This document shows positions 11,911 through 18,682 of a stretch of DNA of 27,102 nt, piece by piece. The stretch comes from a virus: positions 1-27,102 of IMG/VR virus record IMGVR_UViG_3300034122_000266, one strand, 5' to 3'. The notes beneath the pieces are model-generated. The model saw only the letters and a program-made list of their open reading frames with translations. It did not search any database and was not told the DNA's origin. Made by a program: the position numbers and the translations under genes. The stretch's first letter is position 1, and the number at the start of each line of letters is the position of its first letter.

Positions 11911-12909
11911 ATGAGTCTTGAGGCAAGAGCGATAGAACTAGACGAGGCTAGGAAGGCTCGAATCCTAAAGTCAGAAAGTATTGACGTAGAGAAGTATCTA
12001 CATTCAAACGACGTAACGATACGGGTTAAGAAGGCTTCTGAATGGCTAGATTCCATCAAAGAGGCTTACTTATCGGAAACGGTAGAAAAAAAGATCGTTA
12101 TGCCTTGGGTCAGAACCCATGATTCTTTTGCCTATCGTGAGGGTGAGGTAACTGTCTACGCAGGTTCTAACGGTGGTGGTAAGTCGCTTATCACGGGTCA
12201 GATAGCGTTGAGTCTGGTCAAGCAGGGTCAGTCAGTCTGCATAGCGTCGTTTGAGATGAAGCCTGAACGGACGCTACAGAGGATGCTTAGACAGTTTTCC
12301 GGGGAATCGTTGGATGATCCGTTGACTCACGACAGGGCAGGATTTATCACGAAGATGGTTGACCGGATGGATAAGTTTCTATCCGACAAGATGTACCTGT
12401 ACGACCAGCAGGGAACTACGTCACCGGAGAAGGTGATTGCTATGAGTCGGTATTGCGCCATCGAGCTAAAGGTCAAGCACATCGTTATCGACAGCCTGAT
12501 GAAGTGCGTCAAGAACGAGGATGACTTCAACGGTCAGAAGTCTTTTATCGACGAGCTAACGGCATTGGCTAGGGATCACAATGTACACATCCATCTAGTC
12601 CACCATATCCGCAAGCAGCAGACGGACGAGACACAGCCGAACAAGAACGATTTGAAAGGGTCTGGAAGTATCTCGGATCAGGTGGATAACGTCTTTTTGG
12701 TTTGGAGAAACAAGAAAAAAGAAAACCAGAAGAACCGGGGTGAGCAGATAGACGAGACTCAGCCGGATACTTTCCTAATGTGCGAGAAACAGAGGAATGG
12801 TGACGGTCAGGAGTGGTACGGACTCTGGTACGACAGTCTAAGTCAGCAGTTTGTGGAGAGGATAGGAGCGAGAATTGACTTTGACAACCGAGGAAGTTTT
12901 AAGGCATAG
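11911..12909 (+). CDS. DnaB-like replicative helicase (RecA fold)
   Basis: 332 residues, ATG after AGGGGA. The RecA-type core shows Walker A AGSNGGGKS (residues 84-92), motif H1a-like CIASFEMKPERTLQRML, Walker B HIVIDSLMKC (190-199), HIHLVHHIRK (about 226-235) and LKGSGSISDQVDNVFLVWRNK, the usual DnaB/gp4 motif 3-4 region. The N-terminal 65 residues are a short helical domain, smaller than in host DnaB. It should form a ring on single-stranded DNA and unwind the fork. Its position after the DUF1376 protein and primase zinc protein completes a minimal replication set. Confidence 0.9.
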   Translation: MSLEARAIELDEARKARILKSESIDVEKYLHSNDVTIRVKKASEWLDSIKEAYLSETVEKKIVMPWVRTHDSFAYREGEVTVYAGSNGGGKSLITGQIALSLVKQGQSVCIASFEMKPERTLQRMLRQFSGESLDDPLTHDRAGFITKMVDRMDKFLSDKMYLYDQQGTTSPEKVIAMSRYCAIELKVKHIVIDSLMKCVKNEDDFNGQKSFIDELTALARDHNVHIHLVHHIRKQQTDETQPNKNDLKGSGSISDQVDNVFLVWRNKKKENQKNRGEQIDETQPDTFLMCEKQRNGDGQEWYGLWYDSLSQQFVERIGARIDFDNRGSFKA

Positions 12910-13075
12910 GTGTGAAGTCCGTCAGGTTCTGGCTTGGCGTACTGAAGACAGGGGCAAGGCAATGGAGTATTTGGCTAGGGTCAAGGGTGACAGGAGAGAC
13001 CAGCTAGAGAAGGATTGCCGAATCCAATGGGAACGTGGAAACCGAGGTAAATGGGGGGATTGGCGTGGTCTATAA
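12875..13075 (+). CDS. Small basic helical protein
   Basis: 66 residues from a TTG at 12875 with GGAG 6 bases upstream; a second TTG at 12881 is possible. It overlaps the helicase end by 35 bases in another frame. The sequence is Arg/Glu/Lys rich and helical (RCEVRQVLAWRTEDRGKAME, LEKDCRIQWERG) and ends in RGKWGDWRGL. From memory, similar small proteins with CEVR and QW...GNRG...GDW patterns occur in Burkholderiales phages (perhaps DUF7696), but this is not certain. Nucleic acid or helicase accessory function is a guess. Confidence 0.6.
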   Translation: MTLTTEEVLRHRCEVRQVLAWRTEDRGKAMEYLARVKGDRRDQLEKDCRIQWERGNRGKWGDWRGL

Positions 13076-13346
13076 ACGGGTGGATTCAAATCAAGTCCAG
13101 ATTGTTAAAGAGCTAAGACGCTTGGGGATGGAAGTCGAGCATCTTCACGGGGTAGGCAAGGGATGTCCTGACATTCTTGTGGGATACCGGGGCAAGAACG
13201 TCCTGCTGGAGATAAAGAAGGACGATAAAGCCAAGCTGACCCCGGATCAGGTCTTATGGCATCACAGTTGGAAAGGTCAGGTAGCTATTGTCACTAACGT
13301 AATCGATGCGGTTAAAGCGGTGAAAGAGGTTTGCCGAGAGCCATGA
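13065..13346 (+). CDS. VRR-NUC-type nuclease
   Basis: 93 residues from the GTG at 13065, chosen because GGGGGGA lies 5 bases before it; a GTG at 13035 would extend it by 10 residues. It has the PD-(D/E)XK pattern of VRR-NUC enzymes: HLHGVGKGCPDILVGY with Asp36, VLLEIKK with Glu49 and Lys51, and TPDQVLWH with Gln62. Such stand-alone phage domains are structure-specific endonucleases proposed to cut branched DNA. It overlaps the previous gene by 11 bases and the next ATG by 4. A second nuclease-like gene follows at once. Confidence 0.85.
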   Translation: MVYKRVDSNQVQIVKELRRLGMEVEHLHGVGKGCPDILVGYRGKNVLLEIKKDDKAKLTPDQVLWHHSWKGQVAIVTNVIDAVKAVKEVCREP

Positions 13347-13807
13347 AGACCATAACGATAACGGATGAGGACTACGATTTATGCGTGATGGTTGCAGCCA
13401 TGAGGAATATGGTTTCTAGGGCTAGCAATACCAAAGACCGTCAAATGGGCAATCAATCTGCGCTAGAGACAGACTTGACAGGGATCATTGGCGAGTACGC
13501 ATTTTGTAAGCTACACAATGTTTTTCCAGACTTAATCGCTAAAACTAGGTCAGGGTCTTACGACTGTTTTTTTAAGGGACAGCGGATTGACATAAAAACA
13601 ACCAAATACGAAGACGGTAGGTTATTGGCAACGACTAAGCTAAACGACGATGTAGATGTCTATGTGCTGGCTATCGTTAATGGCAAGAGCGTAACTTTCC
13701 CCGGATGGACGAGAAAGAGCCAGCTAATCAAAGAGGAAAACCTAAAGAACTTGGGGCATGGAGAAACCTACGTCATGGATCAGGAGAAGCTAAACCCTTG
13801 GAAATAG
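13343..13807 (+). CDS. PD-(D/E)XK-fold nuclease-like protein
   Basis: 154 residues from the ATG at 13343 overlapping the previous stop. A helical N-terminus ends in LTGIIGEYAFCKL with Glu51, then SGSYDCFFKGQRIDIKTTKY with Asp74 and the Asp83-x-Lys85 pair, the standard E...D...DxK active-site order. The C-terminal part (VDVYVLAIV, FPGWTRKSQL) continues the beta sheet and fits the family's usual end. Likely substrates are DNA junctions or host DNA; the exact role is unknown. It is adjacent to the VRR-NUC gene in the same operon. Confidence 0.75.
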   Translation: MKTITITDEDYDLCVMVAAMRNMVSRASNTKDRQMGNQSALETDLTGIIGEYAFCKLHNVFPDLIAKTRSGSYDCFFKGQRIDIKTTKYEDGRLLATTKLNDDVDVYVLAIVNGKSVTFPGWTRKSQLIKEENLKNLGHGETYVMDQEKLNPWK

Positions 13808-13935
13808 CCGGGAATAGGATTTACCTATCGAAAATGGCGTTTCCCGATAGAAATTATTTAGTTTACCGATGGAAACCTTTTGTGAGAGTATCTGTCCATA
13901 CCGCAGCACACAGCGGGATGACTAAGGGGAATGAG

Positions 13936-14139
13936 ATGATGATTACAGAGAAAACGATTCGCGGTGACAGCCAATGGGTCAAGATTACTCGTGACAACAA
14001 GAACCGCACATTCACATTTGCTCATGGTTACGCTGGTCAGTATCAGGCACACCATATTATGGAACTGCCATTTAAGTGGATTGCAAACTGGACTGAAGCA
14101 ATCGACCATGCGAATCGCACAATAGCAACATACGCTTAA
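13936..14139 (+). CDS. Small hypothetical protein
   Basis: 67 residues from the ATG at 13936, chosen because AAGGGGA lies 5 bases upstream; the frame stays open back to 13705 but that part overlaps the nuclease gene. The protein is a mix of beta strands and a helix (DSQWVKITRDNKNRTFTFAH, WIANWTEAIDHANRTIAT). The 128 bases before it (13808-13935) hold no clear gene, only a CTATCG/CGATAG inverted repeat at 13825-13850. A hairpin cassette follows the stop. Function unknown. Confidence 0.55.
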   Translation: MMITEKTIRGDSQWVKITRDNKNRTFTFAHGYAGQYQAHHIMELPFKWIANWTEAIDHANRTIATYA

Positions 14140-14147
14140 TTAACTAA

Positions 14148-14163
14148 CCGGGGGAAACCCCGG
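14148..14163 (+). terminator. GC hairpin with GAAA tetraloop (copy 1)
   Basis: CCGGGG-GAAA-CCCCGG, a 6-bp perfect stem closed by a GNRA tetraloop, 8 bases after the preceding stop. No T-run follows (CGTTCTAGGGGA), so it should be a weak pause or mRNA-stabilising hairpin, not an efficient terminator. An identical hairpin sits 257 bases downstream. Confidence 0.6.
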
Positions 14164-14180
14164 CGTTCTAGGGGAACAAA

Positions 14181-14396
14181 ATGGGAATCGTAAAAGCTAG
14201 CATTTTTCAAGAGACCAACGGCTACGGCAAAACTTTCTTTATTGGTGAGTGCGAGGCATTGCCAATCCGCACCAACATTGCCGAGTTACAGGGTGAGTTA
14301 GTTGAGTTTCTTGGCGATACGCGACAGGATGTGATTGAGCAAATTATCTCAGCCTTAAAGTCTCGCGGTATGTCAGGCAAGTTGCGTATTATTTAA
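14181..14396 (+). CDS. Small hypothetical protein between duplicated hairpins
   Basis: 71 residues, ATG after CTAGGGGAACAAA. An N-terminal beta region (VKASIFQETNGYGKTFFIGE) precedes a helical C-terminus (ELQGELVEFLGDTRQDVIEQ). The gene is bracketed by two near-identical intergenic cassettes, each with the CCGGGG hairpin and an AGGGGA ribosome site, so the gene plus one cassette may be a moveable unit. No family is recognised. Confidence 0.65.
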   Translation: MGIVKASIFQETNGYGKTFFIGECEALPIRTNIAELQGELVEFLGDTRQDVIEQIISALKSRGMSGKLRII

Positions 14397-14404
14397 TTAA
14401 CAAT

Positions 14405-14425
14405 CCGGGGGAAACCCCGGTTTTT
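14405..14425 (+). terminator. Intrinsic terminator-like hairpin (copy 2)
   Basis: The same CCGGGG-GAAA-CCCCGG hairpin as at 14148, here followed directly by TTTTT, giving a standard intrinsic terminator. Because genes continue on the same strand 13 bases later with their own AGGGGA site, it is probably partial, setting lower expression downstream. Confidence 0.7.
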
Positions 14426-14438
14426 CAAGGGGAGCAAC

Positions 14439-14756
14439 ATGGAATTAATCAAAGTTGGCACTTATGGTCAGATGATGGGGCATTTTGATGATGATAATTT
14501 ATTTAAACCTGAAGCCAAGAATCTGATTGATGCTTATGAAAAGCTGTGTGATAGAACGCTATGGCGTATGAGGCATTCAGTATCTGACGATCAGTGTAGA
14601 AAAGAGGCTATTTGTTTTTACGCTGGAGTTAAAGCATTAGAGACAGCATTATGTATGTACCTAGTTGGAATCGCAGATGAAAAACCAGATTTTGAAGACC
14701 TAATTGATTTTGCGCGTGAAGTAAAAAGTATTAATTTTTTACCAACAGAAAAATAA
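14439..14756 (+). CDS. Helical hypothetical protein
   Basis: 105 residues, ATG preceded by CAAGGGGAGCAAC. Mostly helix, with an N-terminal acidic loop (HFDDDNLFKPEAKNLIDAY) and a hydrophobic core helix (YAGVKALETALCMYLVG). There are three cysteines with no zinc spacing. Codons are more AT rich than in the neighbouring replication genes. Function unknown; it sits in a run of small early genes. Confidence 0.65.
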   Translation: MELIKVGTYGQMMGHFDDDNLFKPEAKNLIDAYEKLCDRTLWRMRHSVSDDQCRKEAICFYAGVKALETALCMYLVGIADEKPDFEDLIDFAREVKSINFLPTEK

Positions 14757-14765
14757 GGGGATGAA

Positions 14766-14954
14766 ATGGAATCAATCAAAATCGAAGGTGTAGAGCAGCA
14801 TACAGGTGTGTACGTTGGTATTGTAAATAATGGCGTATGGGTAAACGTGCTGGTTAAGAACGGTAATGCAAATCTTTGCATAACTCCAGAGAACGCAGAA
14901 AAGCTAATCGAGGCAATCCGAGTCGCTATCGTAGAGGCTTCAAATGAAGGTTGA
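14766..14954 (+). CDS. Small beta-rich hypothetical protein
   Basis: 62 residues, ATG after AAGGGGATGAA. Beta strands at residues 3-40 (KIEGVEQHTGVYVGIVNNGV, VNVLVKNGN) and one C-terminal helix (PENAEKLIEAIRVAIVEA). The compact layout suggests a small single-domain protein. It overlaps the next gene by 11 bases. No family is recognised. Confidence 0.62.
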   Translation: MESIKIEGVEQHTGVYVGIVNNGVWVNVLVKNGNANLCITPENAEKLIEAIRVAIVEASNEG

Positions 14955-15270
14955 TCCTCACGAGGCAATCGACTTTATCTACCGAAACTCTACGGCTTAC
15001 GCCAAGGCTAAGGCTGAAGTTACCTACCTTGAGGAGTTTCGCAAGAGCAAGAAAGCAATCTTATTCTCACAAGCAATCGGGAATACGGTAGCTGACAGGG
15101 AGAATCAGGCTTACGCTCACCCGGAGTATCAAGCCTTACTAAAGGGGCTTCAGGCGGCTGTAGAGGCTGCTGAGGAACTTAGATGGCAATTGATAGCGGC
15201 ACAGGCTCGGATCGACGTATGGCGGTCTCAGGAGGCTAGTAATCGGACTATGGATAGGGTGACTCAATGA
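14944..15270 (+). CDS. Conserved-looking coiled-coil phage protein
   Basis: 108 residues, almost all helix. Recurrent features are YAKAKAEVTYLEEFRKSKKA, AYAHPEYQALLKGLQAAVEA and LRWQLIAAQARIDVWRSQEA, a pattern I recall from many phage early regions near recombination genes, although I cannot name the family. It is probably a dimeric coiled coil. Its stop overlaps the next ATG (ATGA). A recombination or host-takeover accessory role is a guess from such contexts. Confidence 0.7.
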   Translation: MKVDPHEAIDFIYRNSTAYAKAKAEVTYLEEFRKSKKAILFSQAIGNTVADRENQAYAHPEYQALLKGLQAAVEAAEELRWQLIAAQARIDVWRSQEASNRTMDRVTQ

Positions 15271-15548
15271 CAAGAGATGACATTGTCCGCATGGCACGAG
15301 AAGTTGCTGGCGTTACTTATCCGGCTGGAATCGCTGGCGTAAAAATTGGAATGTCAGAAGAACATCTCGAACGCTTTGCCAACCTAGTCGCAGCGGACAG
15401 CGCAAGCAAAGAGCGTGCGGCATGTGCGGATCTTTTGGATAAAGGGGTAGACCTATCTGGACTAGCTGGTAGTCCGTCTATGCAATTATTTTGTGCAACG
15501 TTACTAAAAGGTTTTGCTGACTCTATCCGAGAAAGAGGTGCGCCATGA
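15267..15548 (+). CDS. Small helical protein, paralogue of next gene
   Basis: 93 residues. It begins MTRDDIVRMAREVAGVTY and contains LERFANLVAADSASKERAAC, then a variable middle and an end SIRERGAP. The same opening, FA-LVAA block and RERG ending occur in the next gene, so the two are tandem paralogues. The Cys in ERAACADLL and the basic/acidic alternation resemble small phage early proteins of unknown function. The start and stop overlap both neighbours by 4 bases. Confidence 0.68.
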   Translation: MTRDDIVRMAREVAGVTYPAGIAGVKIGMSEEHLERFANLVAADSASKERAACADLLDKGVDLSGLAGSPSMQLFCATLLKGFADSIRERGAP

Positions 15549-15757
15549 ACAGAGATGACATTATCCGCATGGCGCGGGAAGTTAGCGGTGATGATTGGGG
15601 GCTATTCCGAGACTTTATGCCAGAGATTAAACGCTTTGCTAAGTTGGTAGCAGCAGCAGAGCGTGAGGAATGTGCCAAGGTTGTTGAGCAAGCTGGCATA
15701 GATGGATACGGAACTTTAGCCGCTGCTGTATTGGTGAGAGAAAGGGGTAAGCTATGA
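15545..15757 (+). CDS. Small helical protein, paralogue of previous gene
   Basis: 70 residues. MNRDDIIRMAREVSGDDW opens it, then EIKRFAKLVAAAEREECAKV and VLVRERGKL. It matches the previous gene at both ends but lacks about 23 residues of its middle. This is best explained by a tandem duplication followed by drift. Both genes use ATGA overlaps, so they are made from one message. Function unknown. Confidence 0.66.
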   Translation: MNRDDIIRMAREVSGDDWGLFRDFMPEIKRFAKLVAAAEREECAKVVEQAGIDGYGTLAAAVLVRERGKL

Positions 15758-15960
15758 CTGACCTACAAGATAACGTACCAGACGATAGCAATTTGGCACA
15801 ATGTGAGTGGTGCGGTTGGGTAGTAGACTGGGATGAGGTTCCGAGGGCTAGGGACTTATCTGGCGAGATCGTTACTTGCTGCGAGGAATGTAATGAGGGT
15901 GAGTCGTTTGTAAATTATCCGTCTAAGAGGTTCAATGTACAGAAGCAAGAAGCTGCTTGA
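15754..15960 (+). CDS. Acidic zinc-ribbon protein
   Basis: 68 residues. Two cysteine pairs (CEWC at residues 17-20 and CCEEC at 42-46) flank an acidic, Trp-rich loop (GWVVDWDEVPRARDLSGE), typical of a small rubredoxin-like or zinc-ribbon fold. It overlaps the downstream nuclease gene by 26 bases in another frame. It may be a protein-interaction module and not a DNA binder, given its acidity. No family is named. Confidence 0.62.
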   Translation: MTDLQDNVPDDSNLAQCEWCGWVVDWDEVPRARDLSGEIVTCCEECNEGESFVNYPSKRFNVQKQEAA

Positions 15961-16222
15961 GAGAGCCAGACACCTACCTTGTCAGCATTGTGGCAGGGAG
16001 GACGGGACAGTAGTAGCAGCCCACTCGAATCAGTTGCGAGATGGGAAAGGAAAGGGTATAAAGGCTAGTGATTATCGAATTGCTAGCCTTTGTTTTTTTT
16101 GCCATTCTGAGCTAGATCAAGGCAAGAATCTTTCCAAGCAGCAACGGCTAGAGATGTGGGAGGAAGCCCATCGTAAGACGGTAGGGCTACTTTTTGAACG
16201 TGGCTACTTGGAGGTTGTATGA
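15935..16222 (+). CDS. DUF1364/YbcO-type HNH-like nuclease
   Basis: 95 residues, ATG after AAGAGGTTC. Features in order: ARHLPCQHCGREDGTVVAAH (first zinc pair and candidate catalytic His), NQLRDGKGKGIKASDYRIA, then LCFFCHSELDQG (second zinc pair and His). This matches the small phage HNH-related nucleases of the YbcO/DUF1364 group found near ninB/ninG positions in lambdoid phages, thought to resolve recombination intermediates. The tail (WEEAHRKTVGLLFERGY) is typical. Its stop overlaps the next ATG. Confidence 0.82.
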   Translation: MYRSKKLLERARHLPCQHCGREDGTVVAAHSNQLRDGKGKGIKASDYRIASLCFFCHSELDQGKNLSKQQRLEMWEEAHRKTVGLLFERGYLEVV

Positions 16223-16386
16223 AGAAGATGTCTAAGGCTCAAAAGAAGGTCGGTAAAGTTTTAGGTGAGTTCAAGGAAGGCACTCTCCATAGCGGCAAGG
16301 GTGGCAAGGTCGTAACGAACCCTAAGCAAGCCGTAGCTATTGCCCTAAGTGAAGCTGGCATGGCTAAGAAGGGCAAGAAGAAATGA
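16219..16386 (+). CDS. Small basic protein, DUF6496-like
   Basis: 55 residues, ATG overlapping the nuclease stop. The core KVLGEFKEGTLHSGKGGKVV then NPKQAVAIALSEAGMAKKG matches, from memory, DUF6496, a short phage and bacterial domain of unknown role. It is strongly lysine rich (about a quarter of residues), ending KKGKKK. It is the first of four small basic genes linked by ATGA or short overlaps, all probably made together. Confidence 0.72.
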   Translation: MKKMSKAQKKVGKVLGEFKEGTLHSGKGGKVVTNPKQAVAIALSEAGMAKKGKKK

Positions 16387-16535
16387 AGCCCGGACTCTAC
16401 AGTAATATCCACCGAAAACGTGAACGTATCGCTGAGGGTAGTGGCGAGAAAATGCGTAAACCGGGTTCTAAAGGTGCGCCAACTGCTAAGGCGTTTAAGG
16501 AATCAGCTAAGACAGCCAAGCCGAGGAAAAAATGA
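16383..16535 (+). CDS. Small basic protein, 50 residues
   Basis: ATG overlaps the previous stop. MKPGLYSNIHRKRERIAEGS then GEKMRKPGSKGAPTAKAFKE and a Lys/Pro tail. This is a pattern I recall from phages and metagenomic contigs but cannot name. It has no acidic patch, hydrophobic core or cysteine, so it is probably disordered and nucleic-acid binding. Its stop overlaps the next ATG. Confidence 0.66.
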   Translation: MKPGLYSNIHRKRERIAEGSGEKMRKPGSKGAPTAKAFKESAKTAKPRKK

Positions 16536-16690
16536 AGAACGGAAAGAAGAAATCTGACAAAGAGTTGCTAAAAGAGTATCTCGACGAAGAAAAAGAGAAG
16601 AAAAAGAACGGTGTTAATGAGATAGAAATCGAGATCAAGATTCCTATGGGTAAGCAGAAGCGGGGTAAAAATGGCCGCAGCATGGACTAA
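16532..16690 (+). CDS. Small charged protein, 52 residues
   Basis: ATG overlaps the previous stop. A Lys/Glu helix (KSDKELLKEYLDEEKEKKK) is followed by a short alternating strand (NEIEIEIKIPMG) and a basic end. It overlaps the next gene by 20 bases in another frame. With its neighbours it makes a four-gene block of small lysine-rich proteins. Function unknown. Confidence 0.6.
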   Translation: MKNGKKKSDKELLKEYLDEEKEKKKNGVNEIEIEIKIPMGKQKRGKNGRSMD

Positions 16691-16970
16691 GAAGGCCGGT
16701 AAGAACCCTAAAGGTGGCTTGAATGAAAAGGGCAGAAAGTCCTACGAAGCTGCAAATCCCGGCTCTGATCTTAAGCCTCCTGTTAAATCTGGTGATAACC
16801 CTCGTCGTGCTTCATTTTTAGCGAGGATGGGCAATATGCCGGGAGCAGAGCGTAAACCTAACGGTGAGCCTACTCGACTACTTCTAAGCCTACAGGCATG
16901 GGGAGCTAGTTCTAAGGCCGATGCCAAGGCTAAAGCAGCCGCAATATCCGCAAGAAACAAGAAAAAATGA
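16671..16970 (+). CDS. DUF6321-like basic protein
   Basis: 99 residues. WTKKAGKNPKGGLNEKGRKS, NPGSDLKPPVKSGDNPRRAS, FLARMGNMPG and PTRLLLSLQAWGASSKADAK match, from memory, the DUF6321 family common in aquatic phages. The protein is highly basic, Gly/Lys/Asn rich, with one predicted helix near residues 65-95. It may bind DNA or be packaged. A CGGGGT ribosome site precedes the ATG, which overlaps the previous gene by 20 bases. Its stop overlaps the acetyltransferase ATG. Confidence 0.78.
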   Translation: MAAAWTKKAGKNPKGGLNEKGRKSYEAANPGSDLKPPVKSGDNPRRASFLARMGNMPGAERKPNGEPTRLLLSLQAWGASSKADAKAKAAAISARNKKK

Positions 16971-17476
16971 GATATACCTACGGGCTGGAGAACATCCGGG
17001 TTCGGCATTGGGGTGAGGAAGCAGACATTCGGATCGGGTCTTTTTGCTCGATTGGCGATAACGTCGAGATATTTCTAGGAGGGAATCATCGGACAGACTG
17101 GGTAACGACCTACCCTTTTGGGCATATTCATGAGGATGTATTCCCTTGGCATGGTGAAGGGCATCCGGGTACTAAAGGCGATGTTGTCATTGGTAACGAT
17201 GTTTGGATAGGGTCGGGATGTACGATTATGTCTGGCGTTACGATAGGTGACGGTGCTGTCCTAGCGGCTAAGTCTGTGGTTACAAAGGATGTCCCTGCTT
17301 ATGCGGTAGTCGGTGGGAATCCAGCCAAGGTCTTAAAGTACCGTTTCAACGGGGATCAGATAGACAAGCTGCTAGAGAATCCTTGGTGGGAACTACCAGA
17401 AGCCCGTATAAACGATTTAATCCCGTTGCTGTGTTCAGACAAGGTAGAGGACTTAATTGCAGCCCTTAACGCTTAA
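16967..17476 (+). CDS. Hexapeptide-repeat acetyltransferase (CatB/Vat-like)
   Basis: 169 residues. Left-handed beta-helix repeats are visible (IRIGSFCSIGDNVEIFLGGN, VVIGNDVWIGSGCTIMSGVT, IGDGAVLAAKSVVTKDV), followed by the family-typical AYAVVGGNPAKVLKYRF and a C-terminal helix. The His of GNHRTDW, in the excluded loop, is the expected catalytic base. The fold is that of xenobiotic or sugar O-acetyltransferases using acetyl-CoA. In a block with a methyltransferase and a glycosyltransferase, sugar or surface modification is more likely than drug resistance. The stop overlaps the next gene by 20 bases. Confidence 0.85.
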   Translation: MRYTYGLENIRVRHWGEEADIRIGSFCSIGDNVEIFLGGNHRTDWVTTYPFGHIHEDVFPWHGEGHPGTKGDVVIGNDVWIGSGCTIMSGVTIGDGAVLAAKSVVTKDVPAYAVVGGNPAKVLKYRFNGDQIDKLLENPWWELPEARINDLIPLLCSDKVEDLIAALNA

Positions 17477-17987
17477 TTTAGGCTCTGGTAAGGATTGGCG
17501 GGATGACTGCTTAAACGCAGACATTCAGGCTAGGGTAAAGCCGGACTGGGTGGCAGACATTTCTCGGGTGAACTTTGGCGAGGTTATAGCTACTCGGTTT
17601 GGGGAAATTCAGATCAAGCCTTATATGTTTGATAAGATCATTGCTAACGATGTCTTGGAGCATATTCCAGACTTGGTAGGCGCGATGACGAACTGCAAGA
17701 ATCTGCTAAAGCCGGGAGGTGAGTTCCATATTCACGTTCCTTACGAGCTAAGTCTAGGAGCATGGCAAGACCCGACTCACGTTAGGGCGTTCAACGAGAA
17801 TAGCTGGCTGTACTACACAGATTGGCATTGGTACTTAGGGTGGGAAGATCGGTTTTACATGAAGCAGCTAGCGTTTAACCTGTCTGAGTACGGAAATGAG
17901 TTAGCAGAAAAGAAAGTAACAGACGCAGAAATACTGAGAACTCCAAGGGCTGTAGATTCGATGAGTGTTATTTTATGCAAGCAATAG
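17457..17987 (+). CDS. SAM-dependent methyltransferase (class I)
   Basis: 176 residues from a TTG at 17457 with AGAGGA upstream. A modified motif I (LTLNLGSGKDWRDDCLNADI), motif II-like acidic end (WVADI), FDKIIANDVLEHIPD (motif IV) and LLKPGGEFHIHVPYE (motif V/VI) are all in order, as in small-molecule or glycan methyltransferases. The C-terminal region (DWHWYLGWEDRFYMK) is aromatic and may bind substrate. It sits between acetyltransferase and glycosyltransferase genes with overlaps on both sides, so the three probably act in one pathway. Confidence 0.82.
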   Translation: MQPLTLNLGSGKDWRDDCLNADIQARVKPDWVADISRVNFGEVIATRFGEIQIKPYMFDKIIANDVLEHIPDLVGAMTNCKNLLKPGGEFHIHVPYELSLGAWQDPTHVRAFNENSWLYYTDWHWYLGWEDRFYMKQLAFNLSEYGNELAEKKVTDAEILRTPRAVDSMSVILCKQ

Positions 17988-18682
17988 TTATATGTACGGT
18001 AAACAACCCCGGCATTACTGTGCTGCTGGAGTCTATTCGTTGCTATGGTGACAAGTTACCCGTGTACTTATGTAGTAATAATCTTGGACTCTGGGCTAGA
18101 GCAAGAGAGATCACGGAAAACCTTATCTACCGACCCAATCCTGCTACCAATTTCGGAGATGCTTATAACGCAGCCTGTGACTATGCCTTTGAACATGGCA
18201 AGTTTGACTCATTGATTTTAGCTAACGATGATGTGGTTCTTAATCCAGATACGCTATCGTTAATGCGGGAAGATGCTGGGATTCTGGAATCTCGTGGCGT
18301 GAAATACGGATTCTTAGGTGCTAGGTCGGACTATGTATTGCCGGATCAGAACATCAGGTTCCCGGTGGATGGTGACAGACGGGCAGGATTGAAGTGGGAA
18401 AGCGAGCATCAGATCAAGTTGACTCCGGTGATTGCGCCTATTTTCGCGTCAATAAGCCGGGAAGCATGGGAAGTAGCTAAGTTTCCGTCAACTAATTGGT
18501 ATTCAGATAATATAATATGCCATGACTTGAACGTGGCGGGTTATCAGCATTTCGTCAGCAGGGCTTATGTGCATCATGCAGGAAGCCAGACGGTAGGTGT
18601 TGATTTCAAGAAATGTCACGAAGAACCGAAGGCGTGGATATTAGAGAACCGCCCAGATATGTATGAAGCGATATACGCATGA
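17975..18682 (+). CDS. Family 2-like glycosyltransferase (GT-A fold)
   Basis: 235 residues. It begins with the nucleotide-binding strand IVICTVNNPGITVLLESIRC, has NFGDAYNAACDYA and the metal-binding SLILANDDVVLNPDT with the NDD at residues 84-86 (DxD role), then a GT-A acceptor region (FASISREAWEVAKFPSTNWY, DLNVAGYQHFVSRAYVHHAG). No membrane segment is present. It would transfer a sugar from a nucleotide donor to DNA, protein or a glycan. A second GT-like gene begins at 26646. Confidence 0.82.
   Translation: MQAIVICTVNNPGITVLLESIRCYGDKLPVYLCSNNLGLWARAREITENLIYRPNPATNFGDAYNAACDYAFEHGKFDSLILANDDVVLNPDTLSLMREDAGILESRGVKYGFLGARSDYVLPDQNIRFPVDGDRRAGLKWESEHQIKLTPVIAPIFASISREAWEVAKFPSTNWYSDNIICHDLNVAGYQHFVSRAYVHHAGSQTVGVDFKKCHEEPKAWILENRPDMYEAIYA

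Noticed and set aside
13705-13935. N-terminal extension of the 67-residue gene
   Set aside because: It would overlap the nuclease gene by 103 bases and its best ribosome site is at 13936.
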